From Actinomycetota bacterium (GTDB lineage: Bacteria > Actinomycetota > Thermoleophilia > Gaiellales > Gaiellaceae): a stretch of DNA of 19,986 bases. Under the pieces are notes generated by a model, which searched no databases, was not told the DNA's origin, and was given only the letters and a program-made list of their open reading frames with translations. Both the position numbers and the translations under genes were made by a program. Shown one piece after another: positions 6,372 to 13,795 of this stretch; position 1 is the stretch's first letter; every line of letters begins with the position of its first letter. The stretch is taken from assembly GCA_005883245.1 (NCBI GenBank), contig VAXT01000079.1, positions 1-19,986 on the forward strand, given 5' to 3'.

Positions 6372-7195
6372 GTCCGTTCCGCGGCTCGGCGGCGTTCACG
6401 GAGACCTGGCAGAACTTCGGCTTCGCGCTCGACGACGGCATTGCGACGGTCACGTTCTCGCGGCCGGACAAGCTGAACGCGCTCACCTTCGACGTCTACG
6501 CCGACCTGCGCGACCTGCTCGGCGAGCTCCCGCACCGGGGTGACGTGCGCGTGCTCGTCCTCACCGGCCAGGGGCGCGGATTCTGCTCGGGCGGTGACGT
6601 CGAGGAGATCATCGGCGAGCTGCAGGGCATGAGCGCCGGCGAGCTGCTCGACTTCACGCGGATGAGCGGGGCGGTCGTGAAGGCGATGCGGGACTGCCCG
6701 CTACCGATCGTCGCCGCGGTCAACGGCGTCGCGGCCGGCGCGGGCTCCGTGCTCGCGCTGGCGTCGGACTTCCGGCTCCTGGCTCGCTCCGCCAAGATCT
6801 CGTTCCTGTTCACGCGGGTCGGCCTGGCCGGAGCGGACATGGGCGCCGCCTACCTGCTGCCGCGGCTGATCGGGCTCGGCCGCGCGACCGAGCTGCTCGT
6901 GCTCGGCGACGAGGTCAGCGCCGACCGCGCCCACGAGCTCGGCCTGGCCACGCGCGTCGTCGACGACGACGCCTTGCCGGCCGCTGCGCACGACCTGGCG
7001 CGGCGGCTCGCTGACGGGCCTGCCCTCGCCCACGCGACGACGAAGATCCTTCTCAGCCGCGAGAGCGACATGAGCCTGTCAGATGCGATCGAGATGGAGG
7101 CGCTCGCCCAGGCGCTCCTGATGAAGAGCGACGATTTCGCCGAGTTCTATGCGGCCTGGTCGGAAGGGAGGGACCCCGAGTGGCGCGGCCGTTGA
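6368..7195 (+). CDS. Crotonase-superfamily protein (enoyl-CoA hydratase/isomerase-like, non-canonical active site)
   Basis: 275 residues. The crotonase fold is clear: GFCSGGDVEEI near 71-81 forms one oxyanion-hole segment, and VNGVAAGAGSVLALASD at 118-134 the other. In my alignment the two catalytic glutamates of classical enoyl-CoA hydratase are replaced by Val128 and Phe148. An aspartate (Asp157, in GLAGADMGAAYLLPR) sits where PaaG-type ring isomerases carry theirs. The enzyme is therefore more likely an isomerase or ring hydrolase than a simple hydratase, perhaps acting on the cyclic product of the 2-aminobenzoyl-CoA pathway. GTG at 6368 overlaps the dehydrogenase stop (GTGA). The gene's 3' end overlaps the Rid-family gene by 16 bases. 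Confidence 0.88.
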   Translation: MSPFRGSAAFTETWQNFGFALDDGIATVTFSRPDKLNALTFDVYADLRDLLGELPHRGDVRVLVLTGQGRGFCSGGDVEEIIGELQGMSAGELLDFTRMSGAVVKAMRDCPLPIVAAVNGVAAGAGSVLALASDFRLLARSAKISFLFTRVGLAGADMGAAYLLPRLIGLGRATELLVLGDEVSADRAHELGLATRVVDDDALPAAAHDLARRLADGPALAHATTKILLSRESDMSLSDAIEMEALAQALLMKSDDFAEFYAAWSEGRDPEWRGR

Positions 7196-7557
7196 TCGTC
7201 AACCCGCCGGAGCTGCCCGAGCCGGTGGGCTTCGCGCACGCCGTCGTCGCAGCGGGCGGGGTCTACCTCGGCGGCCAGACCGGTGAGGGCGGCTCGCTGG
7301 TCGAGCAGTTCGACTCCGCGGCAGGGAAGCTCGTCACGGCGCTGCGCGCGGCCGGCGGCGAGCCCGCCCAGCTCGTCTCGCTCGTCGTCTACACGACGGA
7401 GATCGAGGAGTACCGCGCCTCGACGAGCGAGCTGGGGGAGGTCTGGCGCCGGCACTTCGGGCGGCGCTACCCGGCAATGGCGCTGATCGGGGTCTCAGCG
7501 CTGTTCGAGCCCGACGCGCGCGTCGAGTTGATGGGCGTCGCCGTTCTCGATGGCTGA
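7180..7557 (+). CDS. Rid (YjgF/YER057c/UK114) family protein lacking the RidA arginine
   Basis: 125 residues, one Rid-family domain: the early GGVYLGGQTG strand, the Leu-Val-Ser-Leu-Val-Val-Tyr-Thr-Thr strand, RRYPAMALIGVSALFEPDARVELMGVAVL near the C-terminus. Archetypal RidA needs an arginine (Arg105 in the E. coli protein) to hold the substrate carboxylate; here the aligned position is Ala107, and the conserved Glu near the end is Met118. It therefore belongs with the divergent Rid subfamilies, some of which are catabolic deaminases (2-aminomuconate deaminase is in this superfamily). Its operon makes a cyclic enamine-CoA, so enamine/imine hydrolysis releasing ammonia is a sensible role. A strong purine-rich Shine-Dalgarno (about 7164-7172) lies inside the crotonase gene and fixes the GTG start at 7180. 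Confidence 0.88.
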   Translation: MARPLIVNPPELPEPVGFAHAVVAAGGVYLGGQTGEGGSLVEQFDSAAGKLVTALRAAGGEPAQLVSLVVYTTEIEEYRASTSELGEVWRRHFGRRYPAMALIGVSALFEPDARVELMGVAVLDG

Positions 7558-8638
7558 CGTCCTCGACCGCGCACACCGGCTCGGCCACGAGGTCTTCGCG
7601 CCGATCGCCGCCAAGGGCGACCCCGGGCGCCTGAACCGCCCGCTCGTGCGCGCGCTCGGGGAGCACGGGCTCCTCGAGTTCGTCTTCGCCGGCTCGGCGG
7701 TCGAGCTTTGCGAGCTGCGCGAGGGCCTCGCGCACGGCTGCACCGAGGCCGAGACGGCGCTCGCGCTGCAGGGCCTCGGCGGCTACCCGATCCTCAGCCG
7801 TGGCCGGCCCGCCGTGCGGGACGCGTGGATTCCGCGCCTCTCGAGCGGCGACGCCGTCGCAGGATTCGCGCTCAGCGAGCCGGACGCGGGCTCGGACGCG
7901 GCGAGCCTGGAGCTGCAGGCGAAGCGCGACCGCGACGGCTTCCGGCTGACCGGCACCAAGATCTGGATCTCGAACGCGCCCGAGGCCGACGTGTACAGCG
8001 TCTTCGCCCGCACGTCCGAGACTGGTGCGAAGGGCGTCACCGCATTCGCCGTCCCCGGTGACAGCGAGGGTCTCTCGGGCGCGCACCTCGACCTGCTCGC
8101 GCCGCACCCGATCGGGCGCCTCGACTTCGACGGCGTCCGCGTCGAGGCCGACCAGGTGCTCGGCGACCTGGACGGCGGGTTCGCGGTGGCGATGGACACG
8201 CTCGACCTCTTCCGCCCGAGCGTGGGCGCGTTCGCGGTCGGGATGGCGCAGGCCGCCCTCGACGCCGCAGTGGCCTACACACAGGAGCGCGAAGCCTTCG
8301 GGAAGCCGCTCGCGCAGTTCCAGGCGGTGTCGCACCAGCTGGCCGAGGTGGCGACTGAGATCCAGGCCGCGCGGCTCCTCGTCCGTGAAGCCGCGACCCA
8401 GTACGACGCAGGTGTCCGGCCCGTGCGCAAGGCCTCCGCGATGGCCAAGCTCTTCGCCACCGAGGCGGCCCAGCGCGCGGTCGACGTGGCGATCCAGCTC
8501 CACGGTGCGCGAGCCCTCCAGAAGGGCCACCTGCTCGAGCACCTCTATCGTGAGGTGCGCGCGCCGCGCATCTACGAGGGCGCGTCGGAGGTTCAGCGCG
8601 AGATCATCGCGCGAGAGCTGTTCAAGGAGGCCGGGTGA
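7550..8638 (+). CDS. Acyl-CoA dehydrogenase
   Basis: 362 residues with the three-domain acyl-CoA dehydrogenase layout. The flavin/substrate segment AGFALSEPDAGSDAASL and the second signature KIWISNAPEADVYSVFAR lie in the N-terminal half. YTQEREAFGKPLAQFQAVSHQLAE follows in the C-terminal helical domain. The catalytic base is Glu343 in the IYEGASEVQR motif, and the protein ends in REIIARELF. It would introduce a double bond into a ring-derived acyl-CoA during the beta-oxidation-like lower pathway, passing electrons to ETF. It is slightly shorter than the usual ~380 residues, mainly because the N-terminal helices are trimmed. The ATG at 7550 overlaps the Rid gene by eight bases. Confidence 0.92.
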   Translation: MADVLDRAHRLGHEVFAPIAAKGDPGRLNRPLVRALGEHGLLEFVFAGSAVELCELREGLAHGCTEAETALALQGLGGYPILSRGRPAVRDAWIPRLSSGDAVAGFALSEPDAGSDAASLELQAKRDRDGFRLTGTKIWISNAPEADVYSVFARTSETGAKGVTAFAVPGDSEGLSGAHLDLLAPHPIGRLDFDGVRVEADQVLGDLDGGFAVAMDTLDLFRPSVGAFAVGMAQAALDAAVAYTQEREAFGKPLAQFQAVSHQLAEVATEIQAARLLVREAATQYDAGVRPVRKASAMAKLFATEAAQRAVDVAIQLHGARALQKGHLLEHLYREVRAPRIYEGASEVQREIIARELFKEAG

Positions 8639-9420
8639 GCCAGGACAAGTCCCTGACGTACACGTCGTACCTGGCGCTGGAGGAGATTCTCGGAGCGCAG
8701 CGGCCCAAGTCGGACGAGCACGACGAGATCCTCTTCATCGTCGTTCACCAGGTCTACGAGCTCTGGTTCAAGCAGCTGATCCACGAGCTCCGCTACCTGC
8801 AGCGGATGCTCGAGGACGGAAACGACGCACGCGCCTTCTCGACCTTCAAGCGCCTGCTGACGATCCTCAAGCTCGTCGTCCAGCAACTCGACGTGATCGA
8901 GACGATGACGCCCGTCCAGTTCCTGTCCTTCCGCGAGCGTCTCGAGTCCTCGTCCGGCTTCCAGTCCGGGCAGTTCCGCGAGCTGGAGGCGATCCTCGGC
9001 CGTCGCGATCCGGGCGTGCTGACCGCCTACCACGAGACCAGCCCCGACTACGAGAAGGTCAAGGCGGCGCTGGAGCGGCCGTCCGTCTACGACTCGTTCC
9101 TTCGCTACCTGGCCGGGAAGGGCTACGACGTTCCCGCCGAGGCGTTGGAGCGGGACGTGACGCGGCCGGTCGAGGAGTCGAAGGGCGTCCAGGCCGCGCT
9201 GCTCCGCGCCTACCGCGACGACGGGGAGCCTGCGCAGGTCGCCGAGCGGCTCGTCGACTTCGACGAGGGCTTCATGGAGTGGCGCTACCACCACGTGAAG
9301 ATGGTCGAGCGGACGATCGGCACGCGGCAGGGCACGGGCGGATACGGCGCCGAGTACCTCCGCTCGACGCTGCACAAGCCGTTCTTCCCGGATCTCTGGG
9401 CCGTCCGCAGCGAGCTTTGA
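8635..9420 (+). CDS. kynA: Tryptophan 2,3-dioxygenase
   Basis: 261 residues, normal for bacterial tryptophan 2,3-dioxygenase. The signature DEHDEILFIVVHQVYELWFKQ holds Phe34 and the active-site His38 (equivalent to His55 of the Xanthomonas enzyme). FLSFRERL provides Arg100 for the substrate carboxylate, and SGFQSGQFRELE follows. The C-terminal WRYHHVKMVERTIG carries the haem-ligand histidine, followed by the GTGG loop over the active site. The enzyme opens the indole ring of L-tryptophan with O2 to give N-formylkynurenine. The GTG start at 8635 overlaps the acyl-CoA dehydrogenase stop (GTGA). Its place in the anthranilyl-CoA operon identifies tryptophan as the likely entry substrate. Confidence 0.97.
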   Translation: MSQDKSLTYTSYLALEEILGAQRPKSDEHDEILFIVVHQVYELWFKQLIHELRYLQRMLEDGNDARAFSTFKRLLTILKLVVQQLDVIETMTPVQFLSFRERLESSSGFQSGQFRELEAILGRRDPGVLTAYHETSPDYEKVKAALERPSVYDSFLRYLAGKGYDVPAEALERDVTRPVEESKGVQAALLRAYRDDGEPAQVAERLVDFDEGFMEWRYHHVKMVERTIGTRQGTGGYGAEYLRSTLHKPFFPDLWAVRSEL

Positions 9421-10559
9421 ATCCGCTCGCGGAGCACTACTCGGCCTTCCGCGTTTCCGAGCGGCTGTTCCTGACCGGCCACTCGCACCAGGCGTGGCCG
9501 GACGTGGCCCGCGAGGGGCAGCTGGAGGCGTGGCAGGACGCGGCCGAGCACGCCGATCTCAAATGGGAGCGGGCGTTCGCGAAGGCGGAGCGCCTGCGCG
9601 AGGGGGTGAGGTGGCTGCTTGACGATCCCGTTGCGCCGGTTGCGCTTGCGCCCAACACGCACGAGCTCGTCCTGCGGTTCCTGTCGGCTCTGCCGCTGCG
9701 GGAGCGGCCGAGGCTCGTCTCCACGGACGGTGAGTTCCACACCTTGCGGCGGCAGCTGGGGAGGCTGGGAGAGGAAGGGCTCGAGGTCATGCGGCTGTCC
9801 GCGCGGCCGGTCGAGACGCTCGCGGAGCGGCTGGCGGCCGAGGCTCCCGGCGCGAGCGCGGTGCTCGTCTCCGCGGTGCTCTTCGAGGATTCGCGGATCG
9901 TCCCGGACCTCCCGGCCCTGGGCGCGGCGTGCGAGGAAGCCGGGGCCGAGTTGCTCGTCGACGCCTACCACGCCCTCGGCTGCCTTCCGTTCACGATCGC
10001 CGGCCTCGAGCGCGCGTGGGTGGTCGGCGGCGGGTACAAGTACCTCCAGCTCGGCGAGGGCAACTGCTTTCTCCGGCTGCCGCCGCAGGCCGACGGGCTC
10101 AGGCCCGCGATCACGGGCTGGTACGCAGAGTTCGACGAGCTGCACGCGGCGCACGAACCGGGCGCGACCGCCTACCCGCGCGGCAGCATGCGCTTCGCCG
10201 GCTCGACGTACGACCCCACGAGCCACTATCGCGCCGCCCGCGTCCTCGACTTCTTCGACGACCGGGGACTGTCCCAGGAGCGGCTGCGCGCGAGCTATCT
10301 GCACCAGACGGGGGTGCTCGCAGAGCGATTCGACGCGCTTGGCCTCGCGGACGTGACCCGCAACCGCGAGACGCCGCTCACCGCCTTTGGAGGCTTTCTC
10401 GCCGTCGAGTCGGAGCGCGCCGAGGAGCTGAGCCGGCGGCTGCTCGACGTGGGGGTCGTGACGGACAGCCGCGGCCGCTACCTCCGGTTCGGGCCCGCGC
10501 CGTACCACTCGGACGAGCAGCTCGAGGCCGCGGTCGAGCATCTGGGGCGCGTCGCCTAG
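9417..10559 (+). CDS. kynU: Kynureninase
   Basis: 380 residues, a class-V aminotransferase-fold PLP enzyme. The Schiff-base lysine is Lys208 in GGGYKYLQLGEGNCF. The PLP-binding aspartate is Asp182 in LLVDAYHALG, with His185 after it. The N-terminus (NPLAEHYSAFRV...FLTGHSHQAWP) and the GWYAEF segment fit kynureninase. It cleaves kynurenine to anthranilate and alanine, linking the dioxygenase to the anthranilate-CoA ligase. I chose TTG at 9417 because it overlaps the dioxygenase stop as TTGA, the same coupling used elsewhere in the operon, and because upstream codons in this frame lie inside the dioxygenase gene. It is the last gene of the operon. Its TAG stop sits in a CTAG shared with the stop of the converging transporter gene. 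A related class-V enzyme is possible, but the context makes kynureninase very likely. Confidence 0.93.
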   Translation: MNPLAEHYSAFRVSERLFLTGHSHQAWPDVAREGQLEAWQDAAEHADLKWERAFAKAERLREGVRWLLDDPVAPVALAPNTHELVLRFLSALPLRERPRLVSTDGEFHTLRRQLGRLGEEGLEVMRLSARPVETLAERLAAEAPGASAVLVSAVLFEDSRIVPDLPALGAACEEAGAELLVDAYHALGCLPFTIAGLERAWVVGGGYKYLQLGEGNCFLRLPPQADGLRPAITGWYAEFDELHAAHEPGATAYPRGSMRFAGSTYDPTSHYRAARVLDFFDDRGLSQERLRASYLHQTGVLAERFDALGLADVTRNRETPLTAFGGFLAVESERAEELSRRLLDVGVVTDSRGRYLRFGPAPYHSDEQLEAAVEHLGRVA

Positions 10560-11476
10560 GAGCCCGCGTAGGCCGGAGCGGTCTCCGGAGCGGCGACGAG
10601 CGCCGGCCCTCGGCGCGGAAGCACCAGCACGACGAGGCTCGTCAGCGCGACGCCCGCGACCTGCGTCGCCGTCAGGGTCGCGTCGAACGCGAAGTAGCCG
10701 ACGGCGATCGCCACGACGGGGAATGCGAGCTCTGCGATCGACGCGACCGACGCAGTCGTGCGCTGGAGCCCGTAGTAGTAGAGGAGCAGCGCGACGAGGC
10801 CCGTGACGAGCGCGAGCAGGGCGATGAAGAGCTCGTCGTGCAGCGAAGCCGTGAGCGGCGCCCCGAGCACGAGCGCCGCCGCGAACGCCGCCGGCAGCCC
10901 GAACACAAAGCGAAGGGCCGTCACCTGCTCGAACGGCAGCTCGAGCGCAAGGAAGCGCCCGAGGACCGTTCCGAGCGCCCATAGTGCGGCCGCAGCGAGC
11001 GCGTAGAGCACCGGCGCCGACCCGTGCAGCGAGACGTCGAATGGGCTCGGGAACGCCATCAGCCAAGTCCCGATCACACCGCCGGCGAGGAACAGCCCGA
11101 AGCGCGGGCGCGGCCGCTCGCCGAGCATGACGGCGGCCAGCGACACGGCGATCAACGGCTGCACCTTCTGGAGGACGACCGGCGTCACCGGATCGCCGTC
11201 CACGAACGCCTGCGTGAAGAGGATCGTCGCCAGCGCCGACGATCCCGCCCCGATCACGACCGCGGCGGCCACGTAGGAAGGCCCGGCACGCCAGACAGCG
11301 GGGAGGGCGGCCACGACCACCGGCAGCAGGACGGCGACGAGGACGACGTGCTCGCCGAGGACGATCGTCGCCGGCTCGGTGGCCTGGGCGAGCGGTCGGC
11401 GAATGAGCGCGTCCATGCCCCACAGGCCTGCGGCGACCGCGACGGCCGCGACTCCGATGCTCGCCCGGCTCGGCAT
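10556..11476 (-). CDS. EamA/DMT-superfamily transporter
   Basis: 306 residues, nearly all hydrophobic, arranged as about ten membrane helices in two EamA repeats. The first begins with GVAAVAVAAGLWGMDALIRR; the second, near residue 160, with LYALAAAALWALGTVLGRFLA. The motif VVLQKVQPLIAVSLAAVMLGERP in repeat one, and the matching AELAFPVVAIAVGYFAFDATL in repeat two, are typical of drug/metabolite exporters. Such proteins export amino acids or small metabolites across the inner membrane. The ATG at 11476 is fixed by an in-frame TGA two codons upstream. The gene lies 31 bp after the metallophosphoesterase gene on the same strand and converges on kynureninase, sharing a CTAG at the stops. Its substrate is unknown; export of a tryptophan-pathway intermediate is only a possibility. 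Confidence 0.9.
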   Translation of the reverse strand: MPSRASIGVAAVAVAAGLWGMDALIRRPLAQATEPATIVLGEHVVLVAVLLPVVVAALPAVWRAGPSYVAAAVVIGAGSSALATILFTQAFVDGDPVTPVVLQKVQPLIAVSLAAVMLGERPRPRFGLFLAGGVIGTWLMAFPSPFDVSLHGSAPVLYALAAAALWALGTVLGRFLALELPFEQVTALRFVFGLPAAFAAALVLGAPLTASLHDELFIALLALVTGLVALLLYYYGLQRTTASVASIAELAFPVVAIAVGYFAFDATLTATQVAGVALTSLVVLVLPRRGPALVAAPETAPAYAGS

Positions 11477-11507
11477 GCCTCAATTGTGCAAGCCGGGCCA
11501 AACCCTC

Positions 11508-12233
11508 CTAGTTGGTGAGCCAGGAGTTGGCCCACCACTCCGCATGCGGCATCCCGGATTCGCGGCTCAACTCGAGGAACGCGTCGACGTCGAACGGCGT
11601 GCGTCGAAGCTCGATGCTCAGGTGCGCCCCCTCGCCGCCCACGATGCCGTACTCGGCCCAGGGCGAGATCCGCACCGGACGCGGCCACCACTGCCGGAAC
11701 GGGAGGCCGACGCTGCCCGGGTTGACGATCACCGCGGCCCCGTAGCGGCGGATCATCTGGACGTGCGTGTGTCCGCCGAGGAGCACCGGCGCCTCGGTGT
11801 CGATCAGCATCGGCCGCATCTCCTCGTCGGGCGTCGTCGAGAAGATCCAGTCGTCGTACGACTTCGGCGACCCGTGGAAGGCGAGTGCGGGCGTCGACCC
11901 GAGCATCAACTCGACCGTCGGCTCGAAGCTCTCCATGAACTCGCGGTCTTCGGGCGAGAGAAACCCGGCCCACCAATTGCCGATCTCGACGAGCATCTCG
12001 CCGATCTCGTCCCTCGGTTGGGGCATGCCCTGGATGAAGGCTGCGTCCCAGTTGCCCATCACGACCGGGCACCCGAGCTCCTTCACGCGGGCGAGTGTCT
12101 CGGCGGGTTGGGGGCCGACCGCGACGTCGCCGAGGCAGACGATCCGGTCGACGCCCTCCCGCTCGAGCTCGTCGAGCACCGCGTCCAGAGCGAGAAGATT
12201 TCCGTGGATGTCGGAGATCAGGCCGATGCGCAC
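11508..12233 (-). CDS. Calcineurin-like metallophosphoesterase (YfcE/MJ0936-type)
   Basis: 241 residues with the dimetal phosphoesterase motifs in order: the N-terminal ISDIHGNLLALDAVL (Asp8, His10), VCLGDVAVGPQP (GD), VVMGNWDA (GN(H/W)-type), AFHGSPKSYDDW and VLLGGHTHVQMIRR (GHTH), then VNPGSVGLPFR. This is the small YfcE/MJ0936-like class that hydrolyses phosphodiesters or nucleotides with Mn or similar ions. I chose GTG at 12233 because it places the first metal motif at the usual distance from the N-terminus. The longer frame upstream encodes no conserved sequence. No Shine-Dalgarno is obvious before it. The gene follows the GAF-domain gene by 38 bp on the same strand. The physiological substrate cannot be told from sequence. 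Confidence 0.9.
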   Translation of the reverse strand: MRIGLISDIHGNLLALDAVLDELEREGVDRIVCLGDVAVGPQPAETLARVKELGCPVVMGNWDAAFIQGMPQPRDEIGEMLVEIGNWWAGFLSPEDREFMESFEPTVELMLGSTPALAFHGSPKSYDDWIFSTTPDEEMRPMLIDTEAPVLLGGHTHVQMIRRYGAAVIVNPGSVGLPFRQWWPRPVRISPWAEYGIVGGEGAHLSIELRRTPFDVDAFLELSRESGMPHAEWWANSWLTN

Positions 12234-12271
12234 GGAGGGGATTCGATCAGACTTCCTCGTCGAACAGAGCG

Positions 12272-13078
12272 CTAAGAGGCTGTGTTGCGGGTGCGCAGGT
12301 ACGCGGCGAAGCTGTCGAGGATCCGCTCGCACGCCTCGAGCTCCCGCTCGCCTTGGCGGCCGATCTCGTGGACGAGCTCGGCGAGGCGCAGCGAGCGGCG
12401 AAACGCCTCGTCTCCCTCGAGCGAGCCGCTGAACGCGCGAATGTCCTCTTCGACGCTCTCGCTGGATCCGTCGGCGACGGACGAGCGGAGGATGGCTGCG
12501 ACGAGCGCCTCCGTGCTCTCCCGGGCTCGAGCCTGCCCGATCGCGACCGCCGCCTGGCTCGCGAACAGGCTCAACGTCGCGATGTCACCGTCGTCGAACG
12601 ACGGGGCGCCCTCCTTGTCGAGCAGCTCGAGCACGCCGATCACGGCGTCCTCGTAGAAGAGCGGGACGCAGAGGATGCTGTCGGGCAGGTAGCCGACTCG
12701 CTCGCCGATCTCGGCCGCCCACCGCTCATCCTGCTGCACGTTCGAGACGGCCATCGGCTGGCCGCTGATTGCGACGCCGCCGGCGATGCCGTACCCGAGC
12801 GGGACCCGGATCTCCCGCACGGCCTCGGCGCGCTCGCCGAGGGCGACCTCGAAGCGCAGGTCACGCGTCGTCTCGTCGACGAGGAAGAGGGCCGCGGCAC
12901 GGGCCGAGATCACGCCCGCGGCCGTCTCGACGATCCGCTTGAGGAGCTCCGAGGTGCCGGCGGGGGCTGCGGTCGTCCGCGCGGCGGCGGCTTTCTCGAG
13001 CGCGTCTCGCAGTCGGGCAGCGAGCTGCTCGTCCGTCTGGGGGCTGTCGTCTTCAGAGGGCATCGGCGGGCAGTCCAT
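12272..13078 (-). CDS. GAF-domain sensor/regulatory protein
   Basis: 268 residues. After a short polar, alanine-rich N-terminus, residues about 45-195 form one GAF domain: LLKRIVETAAGVISARAAALFLVDE, the IRVPLGYGIAGGVAISGQPMAVSNVQQDERW core, SILCVPLFYEDAVIGVLELLDK and FDDGDIATLSLFASQAAVAIGQAR. A charged, helical C-terminal stretch of about 70 residues follows. No histidine kinase, GGDEF or phosphatase domain is present, so this is a stand-alone GAF protein that may bind a small ligand and act through a partner. ATG at 13078 and ATG at 13063 are both possible starts; neither has a strong ribosome-binding site. The gene lies 23 bp after udgX and upstream of the metallophosphoesterase gene on the same strand, suggesting co-transcription. 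Confidence 0.85.
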   Translation of the reverse strand: MDCPPMPSEDDSPQTDEQLAARLRDALEKAAAARTTAAPAGTSELLKRIVETAAGVISARAAALFLVDETTRDLRFEVALGERAEAVREIRVPLGYGIAGGVAISGQPMAVSNVQQDERWAAEIGERVGYLPDSILCVPLFYEDAVIGVLELLDKEGAPSFDDGDIATLSLFASQAAVAIGQARARESTEALVAAILRSSVADGSSESVEEDIRAFSGSLEGDEAFRRSLRLAELVHEIGRQGERELEACERILDSFAAYLRTRNTAS

Positions 13079-13101
13079 TCTCGCGACGGCGCCCGCGTGC
13101 T

Positions 13102-13749
13102 TCAAGAGGCTCGGGACTCCACGATGTGCTTCGCGACGACGTTGAGGTCGCTCACCAACGCCGAGTACTCCGCGTCCCGGTCCTCGCCTGCCCGCAGGAT
13201 CGAGGACGGGTGGACGGTGGCGATCACAACCGGTGCCAGCGACGACTCGACGGGCCGGCCACGGGCCCGTGTGACCCGGAACGTCCGCCCCAGGAGCGCC
13301 TGTGCAGCCGTTGCTCCGAGACAGACGAGAACATGCGGCTTGACGACTGCGAGCTCGGCGTCGAGCCACGGGCGGCACGCGGCGATCTCCGACCAGTTCG
13401 GCTTCTGGTGGATGCGGCGCTTTCCGCGCGCCTCCCACTTGAAGTGCTTGACCACGTTCGTGACGTAGGTGAGCGAGCGGTCGATGCCTGCGTCTGCGAG
13501 CGCCTCGTCCAGGAGTCTTCCGGCCGGCCCGACGAACGGGGCGCCGGCCCGGTCTTCCTGGTCGCCGGGCTGCTCGCCGACGAACATGACCTCGGACTTC
13601 GGAGAGCCTTCTCCGAAGACCGTCTGCGTGCCCGTCTTCCAGAGCGGGCAGGCCTTGCAGCCGGCGGCTGCCTCCGTCAGCTTCTTGAGCGAGGGGCGCG
13701 TGGGGACGAGCGGTGCCGCGGTCTCGTCGAGCAGGCTCTGCTGGGTCAT
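13102..13749 (-). CDS. udgX: UdgX-type uracil-DNA glycosylase superfamily protein
   Basis: 215 residues. It has the family-4-like core: GEQPGDQEDRAGAPFVGPAG at 58-77, TNVVKHFKW near 97-105 and an HPSSILRA motif near residue 178. Four cysteines (31, 34, 125, 143) match the [4Fe-4S] site. The loop KRRIH at 110-114 is the diagnostic insertion of UdgX; in the mycobacterial enzyme the histidine of this loop forms a covalent bond with the uracil site in DNA. This protein keeps it as His114. The expected role is tight or covalent uracil-DNA binding in DNA repair. ATG at 13749 is preceded by a GAAGG-type ribosome-binding site. The longer open frame upstream runs antisense through tRNA-Cys and is not coding. 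The gene appears to head a minus-strand unit with the GAF, phosphoesterase and EamA genes. Confidence 0.93.
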   Translation of the reverse strand: MTQQSLLDETAAPLVPTRPSLKKLTEAAAGCKACPLWKTGTQTVFGEGSPKSEVMFVGEQPGDQEDRAGAPFVGPAGRLLDEALADAGIDRSLTYVTNVVKHFKWEARGKRRIHQKPNWSEIAACRPWLDAELAVVKPHVLVCLGATAAQALLGRTFRVTRARGRPVESSLAPVVIATVHPSSILRAGEDRDAEYSALVSDLNVVAKHIVESRAS

Positions 13750-13756
13750 TGCGACC

Positions 13757-13785
13757 TTCGGATACCCCGGGGGCGTCGATACCAT
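13757..13785 (+). promoter_or_regulatory. Possible promoter of tRNA-Cys
   Basis: A TACCAT hexamer at 13780-13785 fits the actinobacterial -10 pattern TAnnnT. It lies ten bases before the tRNA, with a weak -35-like TTCGGA at 13757-13762 and 17 bp spacing. It overlaps the upstream region of the divergent udgX gene. Support is limited to motif and position. Confidence 0.35.
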
Positions 13786-13795
13786 GCGGCCCTCG

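Noticed and set aside
9285..11501. A 738-codon minus-strand frame spanning dioxygenase, kynureninase and EamA
   Set aside because: It crosses two unrelated real genes on the other strand and is out of frame with the EamA gene; an artefact of high GC.
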